Positions 47,237 to 56,806 of a stretch of DNA of 64,000 nt are shown piece after piece. Every line of letters begins with the position of its first letter. The stretch's first letter is position 1. The stretch covers positions 62,001-126,000 of the forward strand of contig JAWPGT010000053.1 of assembly GCA_034638255.1 (NCBI GenBank). The letters run 5' to 3'. The position numbers were made by a program, and so were the translations under genes. The notes beneath the pieces were generated by a model. The model did not search any database. It was not told where the DNA came from and saw only the letters and a program-made list of their open reading frames with translations. The stretch comes from Coprinus comatus. Taxonomy: Eukaryota; Basidiomycota; Agaricomycetes; Agaricales; Agaricaceae.

Positions 47237-48699
47237 CTTGTTCGGCGAGTCAGATAATCAATCAAAGGGATATAATAATATTGTCTATGTGTGTAGTAAT
47301 GAATGAACAACCACCTACGATGTGGGTGAGGAGAACCGAGGCCATTACATTTTTCCGAGTGAATTTTGAGTAGGAGAAAAAGGGAGGAAAAGTATAAGGC
47401 TGTTGGTATCCGGGCGGCACGTCGATTGGATGAGCATGAAGGCTCACCCAGTTGGAGAGGGAGGAAGCTCCCAGCCGACATCGAATCATCGGCTGTCGGC
47501 TCGCCCAGAAGATGAGGTTCGGACCTCTGCGGATTGTGTTCGGGTTGTTTCTGGTAGTGGACCATTGCGTTTGAGGTGTTTGACGAACTTTGTGTGGTTC
47601 CAGTTTCTCCAATGGGTAGCTTTAGATTGCTAATGTGGAGGGGAACTATGTCTTCTGCCGATCTCCAGTATTTCAGGAAGGCGTCTGATGACCAGCGTCC
47701 AGTCGTTTTGACTACATCTGGGGGAACGCCAGACAAGAGGAGTTGTGTCGTGCCTCCGATTCTGAAGGAATGTCCGGTGCAATTTTTGTGGCCAGTCTTC
47801 TTCCATATCTCGTTGCACTTCTTGATGAACCTGTGCTTGGTGAGTGTTATAACCTGGTTTCCTCGCACAAATGAAAATAGGGGGGAGGATCTTGGCATAT
47901 TGGCGGTTTTGTCTAGGAAATTTTTCATTGCTTGAATCGGGTCGGTCTCTGGTGAATGGATCTGTTTTGATAAAACTACGGTTTGTCCTTTTCTGTCGGT
48001 CTTGGTTTTGGGGATGAAAAGGTTCCATGACATCTTCGAAGGTTGTGTTGATGTTTCGATGTCGTTCTTTGAAGGTCGTTCGGTTGTTGATAGGTCTTGG
48101 CCTGATGTTGGTAATAGTTCACCGAGCCTGCATTGTGCCCAGAAAGCCGTGCAGGCGCAAGCTAATATGGCTATGTCTTCAGTGTTGTTCGTGTGTAGAT
48201 GTTTCGCCAAGGATCTGAGTGCATCAAATGTGACGTGTCTCTTCCGTGTGTGGCTGGTATCTCTGGGTGCGAGGTTCTTGCATCCTTTCAAAACTTGTTT
48301 TAATCTGGAACCGCCATGCCAATGCCAGTCGTTGAAGGTATGCCAGGCCTTCATGGCGGAAATCCGGCTATTGACTGCTGTTGCGGAGAGGGTGCCTAAG
48401 GATTCGGTGGCAAAGGCACATAGTAAATACTCAGATGATGGTGTTCGTTTCTCTGGGGGGATGCCATGTGTGTCGCAGAATTGGTGAAATCTTTGAATTG
48501 AACGTCTATAACCATTAGTTGTTGAAGTCGCCCAGCTATGTTTCAGGGCTTTGATGATGTTCATGTCGGTCTCCGAGTTGAAATCGCTGGGGCCTACTAG
48601 GGAGGATGTTCGTAATGGGATGATCGGTCTCTTCTTCTGGGTATCTACGGATTGTAGAGACTGAGTGGATGGGATGAAGCGTGGTAGGAAAGGAGGCAT
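47089..48699 (-). CDS. Ngaro tyrosine recombinase
   Basis: 536 residues, ATG at 48699. The N-terminal core-binding part has SWATSTTNGYRRSIQRFHQF. The catalytic part shows the first Arg in CTAFWAQCRLGELL, the H-x-x-R box GHSFRIGGTTQLLLSGVPPD, then KTTGRWSSDAFLKYWRS, with the Tyr nucleophile most likely in KYWR. It integrates the circular DNA copy of the retrotransposon. The last 120 or so residues, Ser/Arg-rich and without a known domain, are encoded by B1 and A2, so the stop codon lies inside a repeat. No frame breaks. Confidence 0.9.
   Translation of the reverse strand: MPPFLPRFIPSTQSLQSVDTQKKRPIIPLRTSSLVGPSDFNSETDMNIIKALKHSWATSTTNGYRRSIQRFHQFCDTHGIPPEKRTPSSEYLLCAFATESLGTLSATAVNSRISAMKAWHTFNDWHWHGGSRLKQVLKGCKNLAPRDTSHTRKRHVTFDALRSLAKHLHTNNTEDIAILACACTAFWAQCRLGELLPTSGQDLSTTERPSKNDIETSTQPSKMSWNLFIPKTKTDRKGQTVVLSKQIHSPETDPIQAMKNFLDKTANMPRSSPLFSFVRGNQVITLTKHRFIKKCNEIWKKTGHKNCTGHSFRIGGTTQLLLSGVPPDVVKTTGRWSSDAFLKYWRSAEDIVPLHISNLKLPIGETGTTQSSSNTSNAMVHYQKQPEHNPQRSEPHLLGEPTADDSMSAGSFLPLQLGEPSCSSNRRAARIPTALYFSSLFLLLKIHSEKCNGLGSPHPHRRWLFIHYYTHRQYYYIPLIDYLTRRTRVKHLTKSDALSCRRVTCLKQLSRVSLQFNSSTTIRPRSHICEIHFLAN
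47237..47450 (-). repeat. Ngaro split repeat B1
   Basis: Partner of 46829-47042 and directly adjacent to A2. It is inside the 3' part of the recombinase reading frame. Confidence 0.9.
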
Positions 48700-48779
48700 T
48701 ACTATTAACGATAGACTGGTATGTAGGTTAGTTTCGCTACGGTGCTACGTGTATGTCAAATACGTCGTGAGAAAAAGAA

Positions 48780-50576
48780 TTATGTAATAAAGTCGTCATC
48801 GGTGAGATATGGATTGAGGAAAGGAGTCATAATAAAGGAATCTGTGCAGTGAACAAATGAGACTGGGACTAAACCTCTGGAAGGTTTGTCTGCTAAGTTT
48901 GATTTGGATTGGACATATACTGATGTTAGCCACAGGGAGTTGACCCGGAGAAGCGTTGTGATATGTTGGAGAATGAGATTTTGCTCGTGACTCCGGGATT
49001 TTCCGTTATTGATTGCATCGATAACACCTGTGTTGTCTGATTTCAACACAAAATGAGCGTTGTTGAATTTCTTGTGTGCTGCTAGACGGAGACCGCATTC
49101 GATCGCTACGATCTCGGCCCAACCGATTGTGTGTTCTCGGTGATCGTTCCACCCTCTCTTTAATTTCCAAGATTTCCATTCACTCCCGAAGATCACGCCG
49201 ATTCCCCATGATGTGGACGCATCTACCCAAAATTCTATTGGAGATGGTGGGGGTGGTGGGAGGATCTTGGAAGGATGTGTGGTATCTTGTAAGTTGTCGA
49301 TCCACCAGATAGCATCGTTCCTGACAGTCGCATTGGGGCTTCTCATAGCAAAGGGTGATGAGCTTCTGGATGAGTGCACGAATCTTGATAGTGCGGGTAG
49401 ACGAGATCTCCCGTCAGGGAGTGCTAAGGAGCAGTGAACAAGGGTGCCGAGTAGTGTTTCGGCATCGCGTTTCGTGAATTTTTTAGAGGGATCTGCCCAG
49501 GGTGACAATCTATTTAAGTATTTCATTCGTTTGTCATTCGGAATGCTGATGGTTTTGGATTCCAGGTCCCATAGGAAGCCCAGGTAGCGGAAGACTGATG
49601 CGAATGGAACCGTTTTCGATGGCTTCCAAGGCCATCCTAGTGGTTCTGCGATTTTCTCAATGAGATCAAGATCATATGTGTACGATTTTGGTTCAGGTGA
49701 GCAGTTTTCGAGTTCTTCCATGAGGTATCTTAGAAATAAGAAATCATCTACCCAGTTTTCACAGGGGGATTTCGTGTGTTTCCGAATAATTTCGGACATT
49801 GCGTCTGCTAATCTTCCGAACACGCCTCCAGAACTGCTTGCCCCGAAGGGAGCGCAATGGTCGATATAGAATTTATTGTCCCACGAAACAACAAAGTACT
49901 TTTGTTGGGCTGGTGAAATTGGGCAGCATCGGAAAGCTGCGTCAACATCCATTGTCGCAGCTTGGGTTCCCGGTGGGGCCGTTTCTACCAGTTTGTAGAT
50001 CTTGGTGAAGGTGCCCCAGTTGCAGGTAAATTCTTCTGGGTCTATGTCTGCGTTTACTGACTTGACTTCTTTGTCATTCCTCGGGAATGAGAAGTCTTGT
50101 ATGACCCTGAATTCGTCTTGGCTGTTAGCTTTCGGGACGGTTCCGAGGGGGGAGGAGCGGAATTCCCCGATTTTTTGACGAAGTTGTGATTTTGAATATG
50201 GGCCGCTGTAGCGACTGGCGGTGAGTTCTTTTTCGATGTATTTTTCAATGACGTTGGGGTGGTCTGTGGCTGATTTGTGGTTTTTTGGGGTGTAGGTTGA
50301 TTCGATTGGGGTTTTGACTCCCATGTCGAAACCGGATTCGATGCTGGATGGAACGTCGGGAAATTTATCTATTAGGTTGAATTGTTGTAGTATGTTTTTC
50401 CATTCTTTATGTACAAGGGGAGTGATCACTGGGAGGGTATCATACGAATTTGCAGGATTGCGCTCCGTGATCGGTTGATCGGCAAAGTGTGCATTGGTGG
50501 ACTCCGTGGTCTGTGGCTGGTGGGTGTTGGCATCCCACGACTCCGTTGAATTTATAACAGTAGAATTTTCCTTCAT
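48780..50576 (-). CDS. Ngaro reverse transcriptase - RNase H
   Basis: The first in-frame ATG is at 50576 (MKENSTVINSTESWDA); the open frame itself reaches back to 50813. It overlaps the gag end by about 137 bp in another frame, so it may be made by reinitiation, leaky scanning or frameshift. RT motifs: IGEFRSSPLGTVPKANSQDE, TMDVDAAFRCCPI, CAPFGASSSGGVFGRLADAM, and the catalytic WVDDFLFLRY. RNase H follows: EFWVDASTSWGIGVIFG, IGWAEIVAIECGLRLAAHKK, LKSDNTGVIDAINNGKSRSH and VQSKSNLADKPSRG. It copies the element RNA into DNA. Open over its whole length, which fits a recently active element. Confidence 0.92.
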   Translation of the reverse strand: MKENSTVINSTESWDANTHQPQTTESTNAHFADQPITERNPANSYDTLPVITPLVHKEWKNILQQFNLIDKFPDVPSSIESGFDMGVKTPIESTYTPKNHKSATDHPNVIEKYIEKELTASRYSGPYSKSQLRQKIGEFRSSPLGTVPKANSQDEFRVIQDFSFPRNDKEVKSVNADIDPEEFTCNWGTFTKIYKLVETAPPGTQAATMDVDAAFRCCPISPAQQKYFVVSWDNKFYIDHCAPFGASSSGGVFGRLADAMSEIIRKHTKSPCENWVDDFLFLRYLMEELENCSPEPKSYTYDLDLIEKIAEPLGWPWKPSKTVPFASVFRYLGFLWDLESKTISIPNDKRMKYLNRLSPWADPSKKFTKRDAETLLGTLVHCSLALPDGRSRLPALSRFVHSSRSSSPFAMRSPNATVRNDAIWWIDNLQDTTHPSKILPPPPPSPIEFWVDASTSWGIGVIFGSEWKSWKLKRGWNDHREHTIGWAEIVAIECGLRLAAHKKFNNAHFVLKSDNTGVIDAINNGKSRSHEQNLILQHITTLLRVNSLWLTSVYVQSKSNLADKPSRGLVPVSFVHCTDSFIMTPFLNPYLTDDDFIT

Positions 50577-51516
50577 TGTCAAACCTGGTGCCTTTCGGAT
50601 TTGGTCCTGGTGGGAGTAGGATTGGGTTGCCGTTGACCATGAACGATGATGTGCAGATGATGGATTGGTGGTTCCGATCTCCGCAGAGAAAACACCGACC
50701 TGGTTGTTTCCAGGTATTGTTTGTGTTGCTCGAGGGTCCTTGGTTCTTTCGAAAATTGTTGGGATTTTGTCGTTGGTAAGGATTGTATCGTTGTTGTTGG
50801 CGTGAAGGTCCAACTTGATATGGATTGTAATTGTTGTAGGACTTGTTGAATTGGTTATTTTGGAATGTGGGGTTGTTGTTCATTGGTCTCGGAATTTGAG
50901 CATGGAGTTGATTGTTGGCTTTTTCTAGACGTGCGTATATACACTGTGACTCAGCTGTTTTCCAGATTCTTTCCTGGAGGGCAGCTGGGTCTAAGGCATG
51001 TTGACGGCTTTGCTTTCTGACAGCAATGTCGTATGTTATCCAAATGTCCCAATTTTGGGATTTGTCGTTAGTTCTGAGTATGCGATCGAAGTGGGCAATC
51101 CACATTGTGTATAATTTGTGGGAGTTCATGGATTTGATCATGTATAACAAACGGCTCCATGCTTGATGCCACTCTTCAAAACTCAGTTTCTCCTCTTCCG
51201 CCTCGTTGAGAGGTTTGTCCGTCAATGTGAGATTCCCATTGTTGTCCATGCGAACGTCTTGGCTGGTGATGTGGTTGGTAGCTCTGGAAAGACATCTTCT
51301 GTCTGTGAGATATGTCAGGGGAATGTGTGTTTCCCAGCCCCGTCCTTTCCTGAATCTGGCCCAGATGCTATCAGGGATCTCCACTGGTGCATCGTTACAT
51401 TGTTGTCCAGGTGTAAATTCAATGTAGCCTTTTTGTTCGTGTTGGGTGACGATATGTTCATCATTGTCGTTGACATCATGGGGAGGTATATCTATTTTGG
51501 TTTGTGAACGGTTCAT
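50440..51516 (-). CDS. Ngaro gag-like protein with zinc knuckles
   Basis: 358 residues, ATG at 51516. The N-terminal part has PDSIWARFRKGRGWETHIPL and SFEEWHQAWSRLLYMIKSM, then RKQSRQHALDPAALQERIW, typical of the gag-like ORF of agaricomycete DIRS/Ngaro elements. An Asn/Gln-rich linker follows. The C-terminus has Cys/His clusters: CFLCGDRNHQSIIC, YCYKFNGVVGCQHPPATDHG and CTLCRSTDHGAQSCKF, which should bind RNA. It is the second ORF of the element. Confidence 0.88.
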   Translation of the reverse strand: MNRSQTKIDIPPHDVNDNDEHIVTQHEQKGYIEFTPGQQCNDAPVEIPDSIWARFRKGRGWETHIPLTYLTDRRCLSRATNHITSQDVRMDNNGNLTLTDKPLNEAEEEKLSFEEWHQAWSRLLYMIKSMNSHKLYTMWIAHFDRILRTNDKSQNWDIWITYDIAVRKQSRQHALDPAALQERIWKTAESQCIYARLEKANNQLHAQIPRPMNNNPTFQNNQFNKSYNNYNPYQVGPSRQQQRYNPYQRQNPNNFRKNQGPSSNTNNTWKQPGRCFLCGDRNHQSIICTSSFMVNGNPILLPPGPNPKGTRFDNEGKFYCYKFNGVVGCQHPPATDHGVHQCTLCRSTDHGAQSCKFV

Positions 51517-51766
51517 GAGTCATTTGGTTTTGAAATTGGTGTGTATTGGGAATAAAGGGGACAACCGTGGTTGGGTTTGTTGACCTTTGTAAAGGGGTGG
51601 AGGACCTCGTAGGTCGTGTATATGTGTGCATTCGAAAATAGTATTTTCGTATCCCTTGCTCTGGGATATAATCTGCTCGTACGCAGTACAATATATGTAT
51701 GTGTGATATTATTGTGGCCCGTGGGCTGAATACATGAGGTACTGCAGACAAAATATCGCCCGTGGG

Positions 51767-52615
51767 CTAATGGTCCGTAGACATTTGGATTACCCCCGTA
51801 CGGGCTCCGGTGTAATATGGGATGAACGAGAAAGGAGAATCTGACTCACGGTTCGCATCCATGGAGTTTGGAATGTCAGAGGGTTGGGTTGGACCGCCTA
51901 ATGAGGTACCTGCATTCGGTGATGGTTTGTGTTGGGATCTGTTGCTGGGGTTGCCCGGTGTTGTAAATGGGTCTCTTGGGTTGTTCTCCGAGGCTGGTGT
52001 TGTTGTGTTGGGAACGTTGGGGGGTTGTTGATATTGATTTTGAACTTCCTGGTTCGCCGTGGATTCTCCAGTCGTCGTCTGATTCTGGGGCCGGGTAGGT
52101 ATGTTGGCCCTTCTCGTCGGACGAGGTGTATTTGTTGTTTCCGGGGGTAGTTCGGTCGACGAGTTAGAATGGGTCGAAGTGGGGCTGTTGGGGATTCCTC
52201 CCCATTCGGATCCTTCGGATGAGTCGGAATGGTCGGTGGTTGGGGCTGCAGGCCCTCGTGTAATGCGGGGTGTCCGGTTTCTCGGATTAGGTTCTGTGAT
52301 GTTCGCTCTCGATCCTCTTGGTCTGATGGCTGCGGGCCTGCCGGGTCTCCTGGGTCTTGGGAAGAGTCCGGTATATATTGGGTTTTCTTTGAGTTGTGGA
52401 ATTTCGTTGAAATAGTTCTTGATGTTCCTTCTTAGGGTGACTACTGTGAGTCTTGGATTGTTCTCTTCTTCTGGGAGTTCGATATAATTTGCTAAGTCGA
52501 GTAGTTGTCTCTTGTTAAGCGAAGATAGTGGTCTTGTAAACCTTCGCATGTGAGTTTCTTGACTTTCTGTCTGTCTTGTTCCTACGTTGGTTGAAGTGGT
52601 GTCGTTGTCTTCCAT
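51767..52615 (-). CDS. Ngaro first ORF, disordered Pro/Thr/Arg-rich protein
   Basis: 282 residues, ATG at 52615, just inside A1. The N-terminal 80 residues may fold (SSLNKRQLLDLANYIELPEE, then LRRNIKNYFNEIPQLKENPI, a SAP-like helix pair). The rest is Pro/Asn/Thr/Arg-rich, e.g. FPRPRRPGRPAAIRPRGSRA. I do not know a function. It is probably a structural or nucleic-acid-binding protein, or the N-terminal part of a gag. Confidence 0.75.
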   Translation of the reverse strand: MEDNDTTSTNVGTRQTESQETHMRRFTRPLSSLNKRQLLDLANYIELPEEENNPRLTVVTLRRNIKNYFNEIPQLKENPIYTGLFPRPRRPGRPAAIRPRGSRANITEPNPRNRTPRITRGPAAPTTDHSDSSEGSEWGGIPNSPTSTHSNSSTELPPETTNTPRPTRRANIPTRPQNQTTTGESTANQEVQNQYQQPPNVPNTTTPASENNPRDPFTTPGNPSNRSQHKPSPNAGTSLGGPTQPSDIPNSMDANRESDSPFSFIPYYTGARTGVIQMSTDH

Positions 52616-52637
52616 GGTGAATTGGTGATGCGCGTTG

Positions 52638-52792
52638 TTAGGGATTAGTTAGCAAGAAAATGGATTTCACAGATGTGAGAACGAGGACGTATGGTAGTAG
52701 ATGAATTAAATTGAAGTGAGACGCGACTGAGCTGTTTGAGGCACGTGACTCTTCTACAAGAAAGCGCATCTGACTTCGTCAGATGCTTCACT
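52638..52792 (-). repeat. Ngaro split repeat A1 (5' end of element)
   Basis: Partner of 47082-47236. It forms the 5' end of the element, begins with the hairpin (about 52766-52786) and is 22 bp upstream of the first ORF. It contains a CACGTG (about 52743) and is expected to hold the promoter. Confidence 0.9.
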
Positions 52793-53023
52793 ATCACAAG
52801 GGAATTCACGACACAATTCAGGGCATACCTCATGTGAGACTTAACATTTTCCGCCCGTAGGACTAACTTTCTGATGCACATTTCTACTATCTAGACTTAT
52901 TTCGCTGAAAGTGAGCTCCATAGACGAAAAGGGCTTAACGACCAAAAAGTGTGGACAGTATCCGACGGGGCTGACTCGGCCACAGGTACCAATAGTCTGC
53001 AACCTGAAGGAGAAACAGAATGA

Positions 53024-53498
53024 ATATGTAGGGTGTACCAACATGGATACTAGTAGACACTAGTCATTCAAAACACTGAAGAAATTGTATAGTACAAGGT
53101 AGTAGTATAAATTCAATTTTTTTAGGTACTTATTTCCGGGCGTGAGTTTGAACAAGGGTTCTTGACGTGCGGCCAGGGTTGTGATTATGTATAAGAGTAA
53201 AAACGGGGCTGAGGGAGTCAAGAGATACCGTCACACGATCTACACTCTCGACAAGTATTTCTATCCACTGATGTTAGAGGCAGGAACATATCTGGAGGAG
53301 CCATCAAAAGAATCATCCAGATGCCGACTCCTTCTTTGACTCAAAAAAGTTGTAATTAGTCTATATGGTGTGTATTTTTGGCGTGTGACCCGAAACGTGA
53401 CTATGTATTTCGCACACGTGACCAGCGCGTCTGTGAGCGATTGGGCAATGATGGTTAGCCATTCTTGGATAATAACAGCCATTGACTCGGACTGGTGA
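53024..53498. other. Promoter region of RAD52 copy C
   Basis: 475 bp between the stop of copy B and the chosen start of copy C. No gene seen. Confidence 0.4.
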
Positions 53499-55811
53499 AT
53501 GGCAGGCGCATTCAGCGGCCACCTTGTCCAGTCGCACGAGCAACAATCGACCATCTGTACTTCAGGAGCAATGTCCTTCAATACCACCATGCACGGCAGC
53601 ACACCTTCCTTCTTTGCTTCTCAAACACCTGGAATTCCAATGTCAATGCCATTTACTCCAAATCCATTCGCCAATACCAATGGTTCATTATCGGAAGAAA
53701 CAGCGCAGAGAATTGCTCAATTACAAGCAAAACTTACACAAAAACTTGGTCCCGAATATGTGTCGCAAAGACCAGGACCTGCTGGAAAGTTGACTTATGC
53801 AGAGGGTTGGAAGATTATTAATCTGGCGAATGAAGTGTTTGGGTTTAATGGTTGGAGTTCGAATGTTGTCAGTCTTACTACCGATTTTATCGAGAAGAAC
53901 GATTCTTCTGGGAGGTATAATGTTGGTGTAACGGCTATTATAAGAGTTACGCTGAGGGATGGAGTATATCACGAGGATATTGGGTACGGTATGTTGGAGA
54001 ACAGTAAAAGCCAAGGTCAGGCTTTGGATAAGGTATGGTTGTTGATTCTCTTCTGGGTCAAGCGGAGTGCTGATATTACTGTAGTGTAAAAAAGAGGCGG
54101 TCACGGATGGCCTTAAACGTGCGTTGAGGAACTTTGGAAACCTCATGGGCAATTGTCTATACGATAAAGCATATGCACAAGAAATCGTGAAGATGAAGGT
54201 TCCTCCGGTATGATAAACCTTCGTGCCTTCTCTGGGTATTTTTTCAACCTTTGTGTTTCATAGGCCAAGTTTGATAAAAGCGAACTTCATCGAAGAAAGG
54301 AATTCGCAGAACCTGAAGAGACAAAACCTACAATTCCTCCCCAACCTGCAAACAATAACAACTCTCGACCACCTGTACCGCCTTTCAATGCTTCTAATAC
54401 TTCATCTACTTCATCAACTACTGCTCGTCAACCACAATCAAATGCAAATGCTTCAACATCACGCGCACCACAAAATTCTGCTACGAATATGCGTTCATCA
54501 ATCAACTCTAATCCCAATACTTCTATGAACAATTCAGACATATTAATATCCAAACCTTCTGGTTCTACTACTTCGGTTCCCAACCAAAATGCTCGTTCAA
54601 ATCAACCCCAACCCCAACCCCAACCCCAACCTCCACAAAGTCGTCATGTTTCATTCGCTCAATCATCATCTTCATCCATTTCTATCTCAGCACATACAAT
54701 TCGTACAGAGACACCCGTTGCTCAGACAAAATGTACTACATTGAAAGCAGAACAAGAAGATAGTTTTGATTTTGGTGATGACGACGCATTTTTCGCAGCT
54801 TTGGATATGGGAGAAGCAGATCTTGGAAGACCACTTGAAACGGAAACTGATACAGACCTTGGACAACCTATAGAATTTGATGAAACTTTGGACACAACTC
54901 GGAGTGGTGACAGGAGTAGTGTGATCAACGATTCACTATCAATGGCAAATATTTCTGTTGAGGAGAAAGATAAATCGAAAGATCAAGCTGCTATTAATAA
55001 GGCTGCTAGGTTACAAAGATTACAACAACAGATTAGGAGTGCGAGTTTGACTATGGATGATGAAGATAGCATTAATGGAGAGGATCAACAATCGATTTTG
55101 CCGGATGAATTGACGATGAATAAGGGCCCATTGGGATCGAATTCGAATAATTCTCGACTGTTTCAAATGACAACTATTGCTCAACATCAAGTAACATCCG
55201 CTTCGGGTGTGGGCGTGCTAAGGAATCAAAACCAAAACCAAAATCAGAGACAACGACCCATAAAACTTTCGCCCGTTCAAGATAGAGATCAGAACCGGAA
55301 TCCGAATACTACTCCTTCGAATTCCAATGATAAACCAAACGGCGGTATTAGTAATGGGAATGGGAATGGGAAGAGACCACTTACACCTTCTATGGGTGGA
55401 TTTCATTTTCCTCCTGGGATGGTATGAATATTTTCTTTTCTTTTCTTTTCTTTTCACATTACATCTGTTACGGTTGACGAAGTTGAAACATACTTACAAT
55501 TTTTCGGTTAATAGAATCCTTTACAAACGCAAAATCTTAACGCTAATGGTACTTTGAATCGGTCAAATGGAATCAAAAGAACTGCGGATGCGATGACTTG
55601 TTCTGACGGTATTACTGCTCCTGGTTCTGGTCTTGGTCTTGGTCTTGGTTCTGGTACTGGTACTGGTAACGGTACTGGTAGTGGTAATGGGTATAGAGGT
55701 TCGAGACCTGGAATGGGATTACAGCAAGGTGCTCAACCTATTATTAGAAGAGAACCGTTTGCGCGGTTGGAAGTTGGTGAAGGTGGGGATGTGAAGAGAA
55801 TTAGACGATGA
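53499..55811 (+). CDS. RAD52: RAD52 recombination mediator, full length (copy C)
   Basis: Exons 53499-54032, 54085-54207, 54264-55421 and 55515-55811. The first ATG at 53499 gives [12 protein letters not shown]; the ATG at 53571 ([15 protein letters not shown]) may be the real start. The annealing domain has [52 protein letters not shown], and over the junction [29 protein letters not shown]. Then [16 protein letters not shown]. The long C-terminal half is Asn/Gln/Pro-rich with [20 protein letters not shown], an acidic patch of the kind that binds RPA in RAD52. The last exon has a Gly/Thr repeat and ends [17 protein letters not shown], a possible nuclear signal. Role: loads Rad51 and anneals ssDNA in homologous repair. 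Confidence 0.93.
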
Positions 55812-56806
55812 TAAATAGTGATGATGATCACTTGGAGAAGAGAGGGAGTTTTTGTTCTTGTTTTTATTATTATTAGTTATATTTATTGTTGCTCATTGCA
55901 TTGTTTGTTTCATTATGTAAATGTTTTTATCATCATTACATGAGCTTCAAGTTTGTATTTCTATTCTCTTACATTGCATTTGAAACGGGTTGAAATTAAA
56001 TTGTATTATGTCTTGAAGGGACAAATATGTTCTTTTTTGGTATACCGTATTCAAAGGATGATCCTGGGTCTAAGACAGGTTCTAAGATGAAAACCGACGG
56101 AGATCGCGTGGAGGGTGAAGAGCAGATACGCGAATAGTAGTGAATTAGGTGCGAATCGACTGCATCCGTCAGTCGGACTTCGAGACCTGACAGGTTAGAT
56201 TAGAAATTTAAAATTTCACTAGTTTTGAGGTAAAATAAATAGCGTGGTGAGTTCGAGAGAGAGTGAGACGTCGAGACTGAACAGACAACAAAGACTGAAA
56301 TTCGTTGCCTAAACCCAGTAAGATACCGAGAGACCGTTATGTAAATTAGAAAGCAGAAATGAAAGGAAAATTAAAAGAAAGTAATTCAAACATGTTCTTG
56401 GGTAGTAATGGAACCGAATATGAAGTAAAAGAAGAAAGAAAATATAGCGTTGAAAGGGAACGAGCAGTTGAATACTCAAAGGGGTTCCGTGGTGTTGAAC
56501 CACGACATTCACGAAGTCTTGGCGTGATACGTTGTATTCGTATTGAGTTTTGAATGCCGAATACTTATGGAATTACAGGAAGATTTCAGTAACCTGTTGA
56601 CAGGATAATATTGTAGATCAAAAGCCTTACTGGTGGAGGATAATCACAACCTGGGAGTAAACGAGTTAACTGGAATGTTTACGACAAGTTTGGAACTTTT
56701 GGATACGAAGTCGTGGGCGGCCCGGGGTCTGGGGTTCGGGTGGACCGTGGGGGGGAATAGTGGTAAGAAAAGGTTTTAAAAAAAGTTCATTAATATTGTC
56801 AATCAA
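55812..56806. other. Intergenic between RAD52 C and NACHT gene
   Basis: About 1 kb between convergent gene ends. It holds the RAD52 3' UTR. A small frame at 56359-56553 on the plus strand has no motif. GC-rich GGGCGGCCCGGGG (near 56714) stands out from the AT-rich surround. Confidence 0.35.

Larger units (their letters stand above)
46829..52792 (-). mobile_element. Complete Ngaro-type (DIRS-order) tyrosine-recombinase retrotransposon
   Basis: About 5.96 kb, transcribed on the minus strand. Split direct repeats read in element direction as A1 (52792-52638), ORFs, B1 (47450-47237), A2 (47236-47082), a 39-bp spacer and B2 (47042-46829). This A1-ORFs-B1-A2-B2 order defines Ngaro elements. ORFs in order are a Pro/Arg/Thr-rich protein, a gag with zinc knuckles, reverse transcriptase-RNase H, and a tyrosine recombinase. 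All four are open. The paired repeats look identical, so insertion was recent. There is no target-site duplication, as expected for recombinase-mediated insertion through a circular DNA. It sits in exon 2 of RAD52 copy B. Confidence 0.93.
46439..53023 (+). pseudogene. RAD52-family copy B, 5'-truncated and split by a retrotransposon
   Basis: Exon 1 (46439-46678) reads MLNNEVFGFDGWSSKIVGIT and SVAVTAIVKVTLKSYDGNEG. Exon 2 starts at 46742 (CKNKAVVEARKSALRSFGNL, then GNCLHDVA) and is cut after 46828 by the element at 46829-52792. It resumes at 52793: the codon is completed across the insertion to give AYHKGIHDTIQGIPH, up to a donor at 52834. Exon 3 (52895-53023) reads TYFAESELHRRKGLND and ends at TGA 53023. 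Removing the insert restores the exon in frame with no extra bases, so insertion was clean. The intron positions equal those in A and C. The region before NNEVFGF is missing, so B may have been defective or very short before insertion. Confidence 0.85.

Noticed and set aside
48002..48487. Plus-strand frame antisense to the recombinase
   Set aside because: It is an open frame caused by the antisense of a real coding region and has no family motif.
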